Positions 33,461 to 43,904 of a DNA stretch of 64,000 nt are shown here, in pieces. The translations under genes were made by a program, and so were the position numbers. The stretch is taken from NCBI GenBank assembly GCA_948146395.1, contig OX411547.1, forward strand, positions 32,964,614 to 33,028,613. The letters run 5' to 3'. Numbering within the stretch: position 1 is the stretch's first letter; every line of letters starts with the position of its first letter. The notes below the pieces were generated by a model. That model ran no database searches and was not told the DNA's origin. It saw only the letters and a program-made list of their open reading frames with translations. The stretch is from Fragum whitleyi. Taxonomy: Eukaryota > Mollusca > Bivalvia > Cardiida > Cardiidae.

Positions 33461-34862
33461 TGAAAACCCCTGTTTGCCTCTCTTAAAAATGTAATTTTAT
33501 TTCTATTCTTGAACTGAATTTTATTATTATTTCACCAGCCAAAACTTTTAAACTTTACATTTTTTCGAGGGTTAAACGCAAAACTATTATAAGTGTCTGA
33601 AAATGAACATTCACTCACAACAGTTTTGCTCTGCCTCCTCGGTGTGGTTTAAGATTCTTTCTTGTTGACAGAACAGCAACTATTCTTACAGAAGTGCTCT
33701 TGTACAAGGTAAAATATTCAGGTGTACTCTTGCACCAACCCTAGGAGGGTGTGGTACTCATAAATTAGCCGATCGCTGCCTCCCCACTCCTGCCCTTTAC
33801 CTCATTAAAAGCCCATTAGAACTTAAGAAATGCCATTTATCTGCAAAAAGACATTGTCAAGATCATGAAAAAACTACAAAAACTAAAAAAGACTTTACGC
33901 GACTTAAACGTTGTATTTTGTGGTCATGACGTTGAAATCGCCCGTGCACGAAAATATTTAACCAAAATAGCGAAAAAGGAGAGGTCAACTCATTATATTT
34001 CTTGATGGGTAAATCAATTTTTGGTGGACGTTTACGTTCACCAGTGTTAATACCGCGTTAGAACAATCCTGTCAGATGTTAAAAGGTTTTCAAAACAGTA
34101 GTGCTCACTTAGACTCGGCAGTTAGGTCGTGCGATTGATAAAGGTTTATGCAATGGGGTTTTTTGCTACTTTTCAACACACGACATTCAAGCTGAAGAGT
34201 GTCTGCAATTATTTTTCGTGCTTACCCTTTCTTTTTTCATTTGTAAATGAAAATCTCGGAACATTAATTGATTATCAATTTATTGAATTTTTCAAGCAGA
34301 TAACAACAGAATTTTGATTTTGACCACGGAGAATAGATTAGTGTTGCAAAACATAATGATACCTAGATAATCTAATTGTCATTTCTTTCCTTTCATACGA
34401 AATGGATCAGACAATCACTCTTTTAAATACACCCGGCATAATGCTGAAAGTTATCGAGACCTTGTAATTACACGGCTTTGGTTGACGATCGACGATATAT
34501 GTTGAGAAATGTATATCTGAAGCAAGATGCGAACTTGGGTCAAGTCATTTTCCTTTTATCGTAATTTTACATGTAAAATTTATCTTTCCTCAACAAATGG
34601 AAGAATCACTCTGTATGCCAACAGAAACGTCCACCATCAGTACTTCAGTGCTTTGATTAAGCATGGCGGCAGAGATCCGTTAATTGCATGATGCTTTACA
34701 TTGCTTGTATAATACCATCATTTGTATAATCGCGCATGCAATCTTTATCTTCTACTTCTCGAATACTTCGTAATTTGAATCTCTGGAGACACATGTAACA
34801 AATGCAGGAAAAGGAAACTAAATCATTCAAACGGACTTAACATGCAACTTTCAAGGTATATT
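33461..34862. other. No gene seen
   Basis: Unique-looking DNA. Open frames here are short and have no recognisable domain or paired splice sites. Confidence 0.45.
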
Positions 34863-35090
34863 TTAACACATTCCTGGTTTATATAATTTTAGACCTGTCC
34901 ATATTCAAGGGGTTTGCAGACGAAAATTTAAAGTGGATTTAATTTTAAAAATAACCATTCAGTAGGTCAGAAAAAAATGTTAAAAAAGAAGAAATTGATT
35001 GTCAGAAGCAATTTCTTCTTTTTTCACAATGTTTTCTCAATTATAAAATCACAGGCACGTGAAAAGCAGGGAATAAACAGTAATGGTTAA
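34863..35090 (-). mobile_element. Family G piggyBac-like MITE, reverse orientation
   Basis: The left end (TTAACACATTCCTGG, worn) and the right end (GGGAATAAACAGTAATGGTT, TTAA at about 35090) are the reverse of the 12.85-kb copy. The middle hairpin is AGAAGAAATTGATTGTCAGA...AGCAATTTCTTCTT. Confidence 0.7.
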
Positions 35091-35655
35091 TTAACGAATA
35101 TGTATAACTCTTTCTATCTCCTTTCAAATTGAATTCCATTTTTTTATTTTGCATTTATTTCAAAATTGACATAAATGTACAAATAGCTATTTTTAACATA
35201 TTCATATCAGTATACACCCTGTATCTTTTAAACAGTATTTTTCTTTAAAAGTATATTTTATTTTCTATTTCTTTCTTTGATAACTCTTAACGAATCTTTT
35301 AACACTGCTGTACATATGTATACTTTATAATTCCATTTCATTAAGTTGCAATAATTCCTTTTTGTCCTTATAGTTTATCACCAATTATTGCGGCTTTTTA
35401 AAAGTATTTAATCCTAGTTCCGTACTTCAGGATTTCAGCTTCCTGATTGGCGGATAATTTCAATATCACATGATTATTTTTGGTGCGGACTTGCACACAA
35501 AGAAATTTGTATAAGAAAACAATACCTTAAATTGATCAATTCTGCATTTTCGCTTCATGATACTGATTCAAGCCTATTTGATGTCATGACCATCTTCAAT
35601 GCAAATGCTATTTTCATTTCTCTGTTACCTATCTACGTCTTTTGAAAATTTTTTT
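35091..35655. other. No feature seen
   Basis: AT-rich unique-looking DNA. Confidence 0.5.
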
Positions 35656-35722
35656 GTGAAATGTCAGGCAAAGAGCGACCATCTAGTGCATTAAGTGTCG
35701 ATCCTAGTCTTACTGCTCTAAC
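35656..35722 (+). repeat. Family A fragment truncated by family E
   Basis: GACCATCTAGTGCATTAAGT and CGATCCTAGTCTTACTGC match the left half of family A up to the core. The match stops where a family E element begins. Confidence 0.5.
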
Positions 35723-36150
35723 AGTTAACAACATCGTGAAATTGACAAGGTGAATGATTTTGGAATGATTTAAGAATGAAATTGAATGAGTGTGTGGAGC
35801 GAGTTTTTAGTGAATGTAGAGGGAGGTAATCCTATATCGCAAATTTTGTTCAGGATGAACAAAATTAGCGATGTTGATTATCACCCTTTAATAAAAATAC
35901 ATACAAGTTTTATACATAGCTTCCTATTTTTTCTAGAACCTATGAGATACTGCAAATTTGAATTATATCAGTGAAATCGCATTTTTCTCTTTCAAAATTT
36001 ATTTTAAATGACGTTGGTCATTCTATATTTTTCAATGGGTTTGAGCTCTTTGAATGGTTTGAGTGAGTGAATGGAATGAAGGAATGGAGCGCTGAGTGAG
36101 TGATTTAGAATGGTTTTGAATGAGGTGAATTTTACATTTCACGATGTAAC
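35723..36150 (+). repeat. Family E element, complete
   Basis: It begins GTTAACAACATCGTGAAAT and ends TACATTTCACGATGTAAC. The small hairpin GCAAATTTTGTTCAGGATGA...AACAAAATTAGCG and GGAGGTAATCC are intact. It is the best-preserved copy in the window. Confidence 0.85.
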
Positions 36151-36846
36151 TAACTGTACTTATTAAATGCATGCCACTGCTTTTTTTAAATCTAGAATGA
36201 TCAAATTTCCTTCCATTATAAAAAAAATTGCAATGCTACCTCTGGTTGGCCGCCTATACTGGAACCATTTTTTTCAAATATACATGTTACAGATTTCCAA
36301 GATGGTCCTTTTTGCGTGACAGGACAAAATTATATCAAGTATTTGGCAACTTGATAGTTATATGAAAATATAATTAGAAAATCAATACGTGTACTTTAAT
36401 TATTTCTGTGCTGTAAATTTTGCAAAAAAAGCATATGTCACAGATGCGTTCCCTGAATAACAAAGCTATACGGAAACAAATTCATTACTACACGGACTCA
36501 TGAAATAAGAAAATATTCGAGATTTAAATAATTGAATTGTGCTAAGAATTGTTAATCTTATCTTTAATGAACGACTTCTTTAAGGTAATTAAAATCAAGA
36601 AATACCGATATTATATCAATAAAGGTTCAAGAGTACATCTGAATTTCCTTTTTACCAAAGAATTATCTAGCTAGACATATACCAAACATCATCACGCATA
36701 TTGAATATCATTTTTTTTTAAAGAAAGAATATTCATGAAACCTGCTTTGAAGTTTATTTAGATGAGTATTGTTTTAACAGCTTGCTTAAGAAGGTGTTAT
36801 TTTCGATTGTATGTGTTTGTATTTTATCTATTTCTATCCTATACAG
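36151..36846. other. No exon seen; small family A fragment
   Basis: At about 36290-36335, ACAGATTTCCAAGATGGTCC and TTTGCGTGACAGGAC are a family A right end. The stretch ends with the acceptor at 36846. Confidence 0.5.
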
Positions 36847-38655
36847 TTAAATAAGCAAGACTCCCGGCGTACCTTAGCATCTGAACCGCAACCAGGGCCT
36901 TCCAACGCACGTAAATCAGAAACGCCTCCTTTACCCCCGATAAAAAACGCCAGTCCGAAACCAGAAAGCCGCGTTGAGTCAGTCAAGGCCGAATCAAGGA
37001 GATCAAACTTGGTAGAATCCAGGAAACAAACACCTGTTTTACCACCAATCGCTGGAAGAGAGTCGCGCGTTTCAAGAACGTCGGAACGTGTTAAAGATGA
37101 TGGAGCTGACGAGGTACAACCCCCAAAAGATAGAAGAGAGTTTGATCCAAATCTGGGAGTCGGGAGGGACTCGGAAGAGCCCGTCAGCCCTAAACCAGTG
37201 ACTCCTAAACCTCAACCTGCGAGACCCGAAAGTGAAGTTAAGGTTGTTGAGACTCAGAAAGAAGAGGTTCAGGCTACCAAGGCGCCTACTCCTAAACCCC
37301 AAAAAGCTGTAACTCCGAAACCAGAAAAGGGACCGACGCCTGCGCCTGTTAAACCGAAAACTCCAGAACAGCCTGTGGTAGTACCAGTGGTCGCAGCCGC
37401 TGCGGCGACACAAGAAAGGCGGTCTAAAAGCAGGTCGCGTTCGAGGTCCCGATCTCGTAAAAGATCGAGGTCCAGGTCCAAATCACCACGTAGACGATCT
37501 CGCTCACGAAGGAAATCAAGACGAAGGTCAAGTTCAAGTGGATCTCGTTCAAGCTCTAGAAGAAGACACAGGAGGTCGAGGTCACGGAAGCGACATCGTT
37601 CTCTTTCTTACAGTTCGTCACCAAGGCGACGGAGACGATATTCATCGTCGTCAGAAGGTCGACGAAGACACAGCAGGGGAAGGTCAAGGTCCCGACGCAG
37701 CAGTTTTGACTATGACTTTGAAAGGGCAAAATCTTTGATCAGAAGTTTATCGAGAGCCGGAGAGTTTCCACGCCAACGACCGTTCGAGCAGCCCTATCCT
37801 TATCCTATGTACGCTGGCAATCCTGCATACCCACCGTACGCCAATCCAATGTATTGGCCAGCCCCACATAGACAAGAGTCACCTAGACGAAAGAGAGAAA
37901 TAATAATCGTTCAGGATGGACAAGTGACTACTTCCAAACGCCGGAATAATAGCTCGTCCGAATCTGACGTCAGTGTTATCGTCAGGGATGGCAAGAATAA
38001 GGGTAAGAAAGGCAAGGTACGTAAAGTTTCTGTGTCGGAATCGGACAGTGAATCAGAGAGATCTAAATCGGTCGGCAAGAAAAAGAAAGGGAAAAGGGTG
38101 AATTTCGTGACGAAAAATTCCAAAGCTGTCGAAAACGAGGAGAGTGCGGAATCCGAAAACGAGGTCAGTGTTGAAAAGACAACAAAATCGAAAAAAGTGC
38201 AGAACAAAAATAAAGCAAGACATAATGAAGTATCAGAAAGTTCTGAGAATGAGACCAAAATGAAAGAAAACATTCCGAAAATGATGGCATCGCCTGTAAA
38301 TGGCAATCAACCAGCAGTTGTTGAAAAACAACAGAAGGAAGTGTTCGCGGCACCTCCTAGACAAACACCGCGTGAGTCCGCACCTTTACAAGCTAAATCG
38401 CCCAACTCAAAGAACTCGCAAATGCCAAAGAACGGTCAACCGAATAAGGCAAAGACAAAGAAGGGTCCATCACAAGAGGATCTTGAACTTCAAGAGGCGA
38501 TTGAGCAGCTAGACAAACAAGCAGACTTTGAGTTGGAGCAATTAAAGGGAAGTAACTCGAAAAGACCGCCACCGACGGTAAACAAAGAGATGCAGAAGAA
38601 AATATTTGGAAAGGAGTTCCAAGCTAATATGAACGCATTTTTAGAGTCGAAATGA
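36847..38655 (+). CDS. Large terminal exon, Arg/Ser-rich protein
   Basis: The acceptor TATTTCTATCCTATACAG ends at 36846. The frame then runs 602 codons in phase 0 (LNKQDSRRTLASEPQPGPSN) to TGA at 38653. Order of regions: a Pro/Ser/Lys-rich start with SETPPLPPIK; PKPVTPKP-type repeats at about 37190-37360; an Arg/Ser dipeptide domain at about 37420-37710 (KSRSRSRSRSRKRSR); a Tyr/Pro stretch (PYPYPMYAGNPAYPPY) at about 37790-37860; a Lys/Ser/Glu-rich stretch; and a predicted helical end (QEDLELQEAIEQLDKQADFE) at about 38475-38540. RS domains are typical of nuclear splicing-related proteins, but there is no RNA-binding domain in this exon and I do not recognise the protein. An ATG at 36811 lies in the intron-like tract and is unlikely to be the start. 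It may be an alternative last exon of the gene at 17.9-29.6 kb (same phase), giving 696 residues. Confidence 0.85.
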   Translation, partial: LNKQDSRRTLASEPQPGPSNARKSETPPLPPIKNASPKPESRVESVKAESRRSNLVESRKQTPVLPPIAGRESRVSRTSERVKDDGADEVQPPKDRREFDPNLGVGRDSEEPVSPKPVTPKPQPARPESEVKVVETQKEEVQATKAPTPKPQKAVTPKPEKGPTPAPVKPKTPEQPVVVPVVAAAAATQERRSKSRSRSRSRSRKRSRSRSKSPRRRSRSRRKSRRRSSSSGSRSSSRRRHRRSRSRKRHRSLSYSSSPRRRRRYSSSSEGRRRHSRGRSRSRRSSFDYDFERAKSLIRSLSRAGEFPRQRPFEQPYPYPMYAGNPAYPPYANPMYWPAPHRQESPRRKREIIIVQDGQVTTSKRRNNSSSESDVSVIVRDGKNKGKKGKVRKVSVSESDSESERSKSVGKKKKGKRVNFVTKNSKAVENEESAESENEVSVEKTTKSKKVQNKNKARHNEVSESSENETKMKENIPKMMASPVNGNQPAVVEKQQKEVFAAPPRQTPRESAPLQAKSPNSKNSQMPKNGQPNKAKTKKGPSQEDLELQEAIEQLDKQADFELEQLKGSNSKRPPPTVNKEMQKKIFGKEFQANMNAFLESK

Positions 38656-38720
38656 ATGCAAAATCGGTAATAAATTGCGTAAATTTATTACTTCAATACA
38701 TTCAGAAGATGGTCTCGTGG
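38656..38720 (+). terminator. Polyadenylation signal of the Arg/Ser-rich gene
   Basis: AATAAA at 38669-38674, only 14 bases after the stop codon. This gives a very short 3' UTR if used. No second clear signal was noted nearby before the repeats at 38.9 kb. Confidence 0.5.
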
Positions 38721-38897
38721 TGCAACTTCAAAAACATAACGTTTTAAAAAGATACGTCCACAAATATTCGCTTTTATTATTTTCGAAACTACCCGGCCTA
38801 ATTCATGTAGCTTTATCATAAATTTCACAGACTATGTAGGTACCATTTTACCTACGCAGTTTAGAGAATAACGGTGCTAATGTTTTAAGATATCATT

Positions 38898-38995
38898 GTT
38901 ATCTGGTCGAGGTTGGAAGAATTTTTTCATGCCGAGGCATTGCCGCGTCATGATAACTTCTCACATCCGAGACCAGGTTACATCGATATTTTAAA
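38898..38995. repeat. Short palindromic repeat K
   Basis: TATCTGGTCGAGGTTGGAAG at the left and CATCCGAGACCAGGTTACA at the right pair loosely. Matches 515-605. Confidence 0.55.
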
Positions 38996-39004
38996 GAAAT
39001 TAAC

Positions 39005-39248
39005 AAATGAGCCTGTGCGTGTGATTTCCAACAATTTCAAATGTGCGCAAAGCAATGACTCAGGTCAGTCTGTGCATCCGCACAGTCTAACCTTAGTCTT
39101 CACTATGCGATTTGTAGATACATAAGGCCTTAAAGTCCTTGTAGACAGTAAGGCGATCCTCTATTTACACTGAGTAACTGCCTGCGCTACTCAATGTTTG
39201 CACCTCACGCAGATGTCAAATTGTTGGAAATGTCCCGCACAGGCTCAA
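39005..39248. repeat. Family B MITE, complete
   Basis: AAATGAGCCTGTGCGTGTGA at the left and ATGTCCCGCACAGGCTCAAA at the right. The core hairpin is ACTCAGGTCAGTCTGTGC with GCACAGTCTAACCTTAG. Confidence 0.85.
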
Positions 39249-39904
39249 ATTAAAACTATCGTGCATTCATTTTTCAGGCTTTATTGCACGGGGAAAAAGC
39301 AACAATAACTACACAAAGAAAAAGGAAAAAATGAGAATTTTCGAATACCGACAGTTCGGTTTCAAATCGAAATTCAAGAATATATTAGGAGTCAAGCGAA
39401 GTTATCCATACAGAAATATTGTTTTCATTTTAATGAGTTGTCGTTCTTATAGATAGAGAATTGTATAGTGCGTTGTCTATAAGGTCCAACGTTTTCATAA
39501 ATAACACCAAAATACGTTGGCAAAAATGTTTTGTACTTTGCAATATCTAAATTTTAGCTTAATACCATTCCAAAAATTAATTTTTGAGATTATAATGGTT
39601 CTAAAATAATGATTTTGTCTGTCTAGTTATTGTTAACAAATTCGTATTTTCCGCTCTTAAACACGAGGGGATGAAAAAGGCTGATTAGTAGTAAAAAATG
39701 TAAGCATATAGTAAAAACACGTGGTTTTATACTAAACTTGTGCAATAATACTTGACTACATGTATTTTCAACATTTTGCCATGCTAATTAGTATATCGAC
39801 GGTCACGCCAATTTGAACTTAAATCTCACTTGACGATTTGTACCGTTATTACTCGCCTGTTTCCTTGGTTTTCCTCATGAAATTCGCAACAATTTCGTTA
39901 AAAT
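39249..39904. other. No feature seen
   Basis: AT-rich spacer between a MITE and the truncated LINE. Confidence 0.5.
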
Positions 39905-39910
39905 ACCCGT

Positions 39911-41092
39911 TTTGATTGGGAGTATGGGTTCATATTAATAGATGAATGGCTAAATGAGATTGATTCCGGAAAAATTATTGGTTCAATTTTCGTAGATCTC
40001 AAAAAAGCTTTTGATTTGGTTGACCATGAAGTTCTGTTGCACAAATTAAAACTGCATAATTTTTCTGAGAAATCATTGGCACTTTTTAAGTCTTACTTAA
40101 GTGAAAGAACTCAATGTATTAAACACAAAACTACTTTTTCGTCTTCACAAAAGTTAACAAGCGGTGTTCCGCAAGGCTCTATATTGGGTCCGATACTATT
40201 CTTAATTTATATCAATGACCTAAGCTTATTTATCAAAAACTCTAACCTTGATCTTTATGCTGATGATTCAACGCTTTACGCATCTGGAACTGAATTATCA
40301 GAAGTTCAAACAAATCTTCAGAGTAGTTTAGATTGTATTCTCAATTGGTGCACGAACAACAACATGCTTGTTAACCCCAGTAAAACAAAATGTATGATAA
40401 TAGGACCAAGAAATAAAACTACATCTTGTAACCTTGATTTACGAATCAAAAATGTTCCGATAGAAAACGTTGAGACCCATAAGATTTTAGGTGTGAACGT
40501 AGACAAACACTTAAACTGGACTGACCATATTGATAAAACATGCCTAAAAATAAACAGTAAACTTGCTTTGCTTAAAAGAATATCTATTTACCTTACATTT
40601 GAAATGAAAAAACTATTTTATACTTCCTACTTACTCCCATATTTTGATTATTGTTGTCCCGTTTGGGGAAGGAATACCAAACGAAATTTATCTAAAATTA
40701 ACATGCTCCAGAAAAGGGCTGCTCGCATCATACTTGGTGCCTCAATTAGAACTCCTTCAAAAACTCTTTTTACCAAACTGAAATGGTTGAGTTTTGATAA
40801 CAGGTGCAATTATCATACTGCGCTACTAATATTTAAATCTCTAAACAATCTCACGCCTAAATACATTACAGATATTATTTCATTCTCTAAAAATTGTACA
40901 TATAACTTAAGATCTGCTTCCCGCCATGATATAACTAACTCAAGATTTAAGACATCTTTTAAGAAAAGGGCGTTCTCTTATGCCAGTATGGAAGTGTGGA
41001 ATAAAATTCCCATTTTCATAAGAGAATCGAACACAGTTCACATTTTTAAAAAAAGAATAAAGGCTTATTTACTGAACCAAGAAATAATATAA
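39911..41092 (+). pseudogene. Reverse transcriptase fragment of the LINE
   Basis: The frame is open from about 39911 (RFDWEYGFILIDEWLNEIDS), before the first ATG at 40016, and ends at the stop at 41090-41092. Motifs in order: FVDLKKAFD (catalytic block A), SGVPQGSILGPILFLIYIND (block B), LYADD (block C, with the catalytic Asp pair), then a thumb/C-terminal region with ILGVNVDKHLNW and NKIPIFIRES. YGFILIDEW seems to lack residues usually found after YGF, which suggests a small deletion. The remaining 3' part has no internal stop or frameshift, so the insertion is fairly young, but without the 5' half it cannot be autonomous. Confidence 0.85.
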
Positions 41093-41276
41093 CTGTTTCT
41101 GCCTGATTTTATTTCAAATTTAGGTGTGTTAAGTTAAACAGTGTGTCTGTCCGTACGTGATTCTATCAATTTCAAAAATATGTCGTGCTGAATATTGTCT
41201 TTATCAATTGCATAACTAATATTTATGCTCAATGATTAATATGTTTTAAATGTGTGTGTAAGTTTGGGTTTTTGTT

Positions 41277-41440
<164 letters not shown>

Positions 41441-41548
41441 CAACATTGTAAAAAAGACACTTTTTCATCTCATTGTTAATTGAAATTGATTGTCTTAATG
41501 TTTTTACCTTCTTTAAATAAAGATATTATTATTATTATTATTATTATA

Positions 41549-42110
41549 TCAAAATGGATAACGATTGTTATCAATATCTGGTCAAATGTTTTTGTACAAA
41601 GACAGGATAACCTCATTTTAATATCCCCAACAAGTAAATTAGACAGACAAAATTTATATTATATGTACAGAAACGTCTCACTAAAATTTTTTCACTTTTG
41701 ACTCGACCCCTATGCAAATCAGACCTATTTTTGGAGAGATAATTCGCTGTTCCGCTTATTGTAGAAACCACTGGGTATGAGAGGGGGTGACATGTAGACG
41801 GACGGACAAAATCATTTTCTATCTTTCAAAAATTCAGAAAAACATAATTCTAGATGGTATTATATGGAGAAATTGATATGACTAGCAAAAATTAAGTGTT
41901 CACCAATTCATATTTGAGAATTTTGGCTAATTGTTGGTCCATATAGAAGTCAAACGGACTTTAAGGTTCTGCTATTAGATTATTGCGACAAATAAAACGA
42001 ATCGTTAAAGCTATATATTCCGCTGCTTTTTATTGGTTGTTATTTTTTCAACCGGGTAGTTGCCAATGTGAAAGCAAAATCTCGTCAAGCTTAATGATCA
42101 AACAGTTTTT
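41549..42110. other. No feature seen
   Basis: Unique-looking DNA between the LINE and a family D element. Confidence 0.5.
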
Positions 42111-42273
42111 AAGGTAGTGAACCCGTAATAGTTCTGCAATATTTTGGAAGTAAGGAACTTTAACAGTGTAAACCGAGGTTTCCTAATGATTTTCATTAGG
42201 AAACCTCGGTCAACATTGTGAAAGATCATGAGTTCTGAAACTTTCTGGAACTATTACGGATCCACTACCTTAA
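42111..42273. repeat. Family D MITE, complete
   Basis: AAGGTAGTGAACCCGTAATA at the left and its complement ending CCACTACCTTAA. The inner perfect palindrome is CCGAGGTTTCCTAATGA, TTTTCATTAGGAAACCTCGG at about 42173-42210. Confidence 0.9.
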
Positions 42274-42298
42274 TCGTATAACAATAAAAAACTATCTG

Positions 42299-42430
42299 CC
42301 CTGCGTTCAGGATATTTAAACGCTGCAAACTTTTTTAACATTTACCCCGCTTAGCACGTGCACTGACTTGCAAAGCGGGCTATAAATCACAAACAGTTTG
42401 CACCGTTTTGGGTTCCATGAACGCATAGTT
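42299..42430. repeat. Family C MITE
   Basis: It starts CCCTGCGTTCAGGATATTTA, has the hairpin CCGCTTAGCACGTGCACTG...TTGCAAAGCGG, and ends GGGTTCCATGAACGC. It lies only 25 bases after a family D copy. Confidence 0.75.
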
Positions 42431-42468
42431 GCGTTTTAATTTATTAAGTCCTAATGAGAGGAAATTAC

Positions 42469-42605
42469 ATGAGCCTGTACATAACATTTTCCACATTTTC
42501 ACTTATTTCACATGAGCGCAATGTTAAAACTCAGATAGGACGGTGCATCTGCACATTCTAATCTGAGCATTCATTAAGCGCGAAATAGATGACTATGAAC
42601 CGCTG
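42469..42605. repeat. Family B MITE, left part
   Basis: ACATGAGCCTGTACATAACA, then ACTCAGATAGGACGGTGCAT...TCTAATCTGAGCATTC as the core hairpin, then the GCGCGAAATAGATGAC stretch. The right end is missing. Confidence 0.55.
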
Positions 42606-42687
42606 GTCTCTGCTCAAAATTGTCGACTTTTTTATGCGCTTGATACTTGCCCAGGAAGCTTAATGTTTATCCATCAAGCACTACTCT

Positions 42688-42711
42688 TTTTTTTTTTTTT
42701 TTTTTTTTTTG
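42688..42711 (+). repeat. Poly-T tract
   Basis: An uninterrupted run of about 24 T. Read on the minus strand it is a poly-A, so the 250 bases to its right could be a reverse-oriented retroposed sequence. No gene was recognised there. Confidence 0.8.
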
Positions 42712-43109
42712 AAAGGTCCCGTACAGGCTATGATAGTTTCACGAGGGAAGAGAAAACCCAGCGACAAAATATGCACCCCTTCCCCCACCAAAACCGAGAA
42801 GATTTCTGTATCCGTACATGCCGCTTCACGGTTCATTTCCATTTTTATTCGACCGTCGAAAAAGTGCGCCCACTTCTTTGTCCGGAGGATAACTCTGTCA
42901 CCTTGAAACTTGGCATTCATGTCCCTCTCATGATTACGGAGTCCAGTGCGCAAGAATCATAACTCTACATAGCTTAATTTTGAGTTATTTCCCTTCGTTG
43001 TTTTTAATACTTGGGCATTCAGTAGAATAACGGGCGAATCTCGTGACAATTTGCCACCTTATTTTATCTGTTTCAGTTCTTAAGGTTGTAAAGCAATGAA
43101 AATAAATTG
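42712..43109. other. No gene supported
   Basis: Overlapping open frames on both strands (up to 99 codons) lie here, but none has a domain. Minus-strand phrases such as ACATGAATGCCAAGTTTCAA look like a dispersed repeat unit. Confidence 0.45.
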
Positions 43110-43569
43110 TGACTCGTCACGCAAATATGGACTATCTGGAAATGCGTAAAGTGTCGACCCTAGTCAGACTGCGCGGACTGCGCAGACTAACCAGGGTCGA
43201 CACTTTTCTAATTTTTGCAATTTTCTGAATCTACCTTCATTTTTGAAAAACGACCTCTGGGTGACCTGTTCTAGAACCAATCTCCTTTAACCCTTCGCTG
43301 TTTAATCCCTGCTTTTTACGTGCCTGTGATTTAATGATTGAGAAAACATTGGGAAAAAAGAAGAAATTGCTTCTGACAAGCAATTTCTTCTTTTTCCACA
43401 CTATTTTCTACCCTACTTAATGGTTATTTTTCAAATTAAATCCTATTTTAATTTTCGTCTGCAAAACCTATGAATTTGGACAGGTCCAAAATTTTGTAAA
43501 ACAGGAAAGGGTTAGATATTTATTTTACGGAACTCCAAGATGGTCCTTATTCGCGTGACGGGTCAAATA
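43110..43569 (+). repeat. Family A MITE interrupted by a family G MITE
   Basis: The left end GTGACTCGTCACGCAAATAT and a core hairpin CCCTAGTCAGACTGCGCGGA...GCGCAGACTAACCAGGG at about 43153-43195 come first. At CCAATCTCC (43286) a family G element begins. The family A sequence resumes with ATATTTATTTTACGGAACTC and ends GCGTGACGGGTCA. Confidence 0.85.
43287..43514 (+). mobile_element. Family G piggyBac-like MITE nested in family A
   Basis: TTAACCCTTCGCTGTTTAAT at the left and ACAGGAAAGGGTTA at the right, with inner hairpin AGAAGAAATTGCTTCTGACA...AGCAATTTCTTCTT. The left flank is an intact TTAA; the right has become TTAG. Confidence 0.85.
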
Positions 43570-43571
43570 TA

Positions 43572-43768
43572 AAAAAGGGATTTGATCACGTAGATTGCAT
43601 TTGAAATAATCTCATATTGGAAGGTCGAATGATCATTCTAGATTCATAAAAATCAGCAAAGTACTTATAGTTTCGATCCAAGTCAGCCTGCGCAGGTCGC
43701 ACAGTCTGACTAGGATCAACACTTTAAGCACTTACCAGATGGTCCCTTTTCGCCTGACGTTTCACATT
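43572..43768 (-). repeat. Family A MITE, reverse, missing one end
   Basis: AAAGGGATTTGATCACGTAG, then CGATCCAAGTCAGCCTGCGC...CGCACAGTCTGACTAGGATC as core, then TACCAGATGGTCCCTTTTCG and CCTGACGTTTCAC. Confidence 0.75.
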
Positions 43769-43904
43769 TATATAACTTAACCTTCATAGATAATTGGGTC
43801 GACTTTTGTTCTACATTTGTAGAGAGAGATCAATTTTCGGGTTATCTTGACATTATAAAAATTTCATCCAAAAAGGGCTCGGAGCTCATACATGTAACTC
43901 AAAA

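Noticed and set aside
35658..35725. First coding exon (starting ATGTCAGGCAAAGAGCG) of the Arg/Ser-rich gene
   Set aside because: Most of its sequence (GACCATCTAGTGCATTAAGT and CGATCCTAGTC) is a family A fragment, so the open frame is repeat-derived.
36811..36846. ATG at 36811 as the start of the Arg/Ser-rich protein
   Set aside because: The first codons fall in a T-rich tract that ends in CAG and looks like intron with an acceptor; the coding-like composition begins only after it.
42663..42962. Gene at 42.7-42.95 kb
   Set aside because: Overlapping frames on both strands, one beginning in poly-T, with no domain; likely a dispersed repeat.
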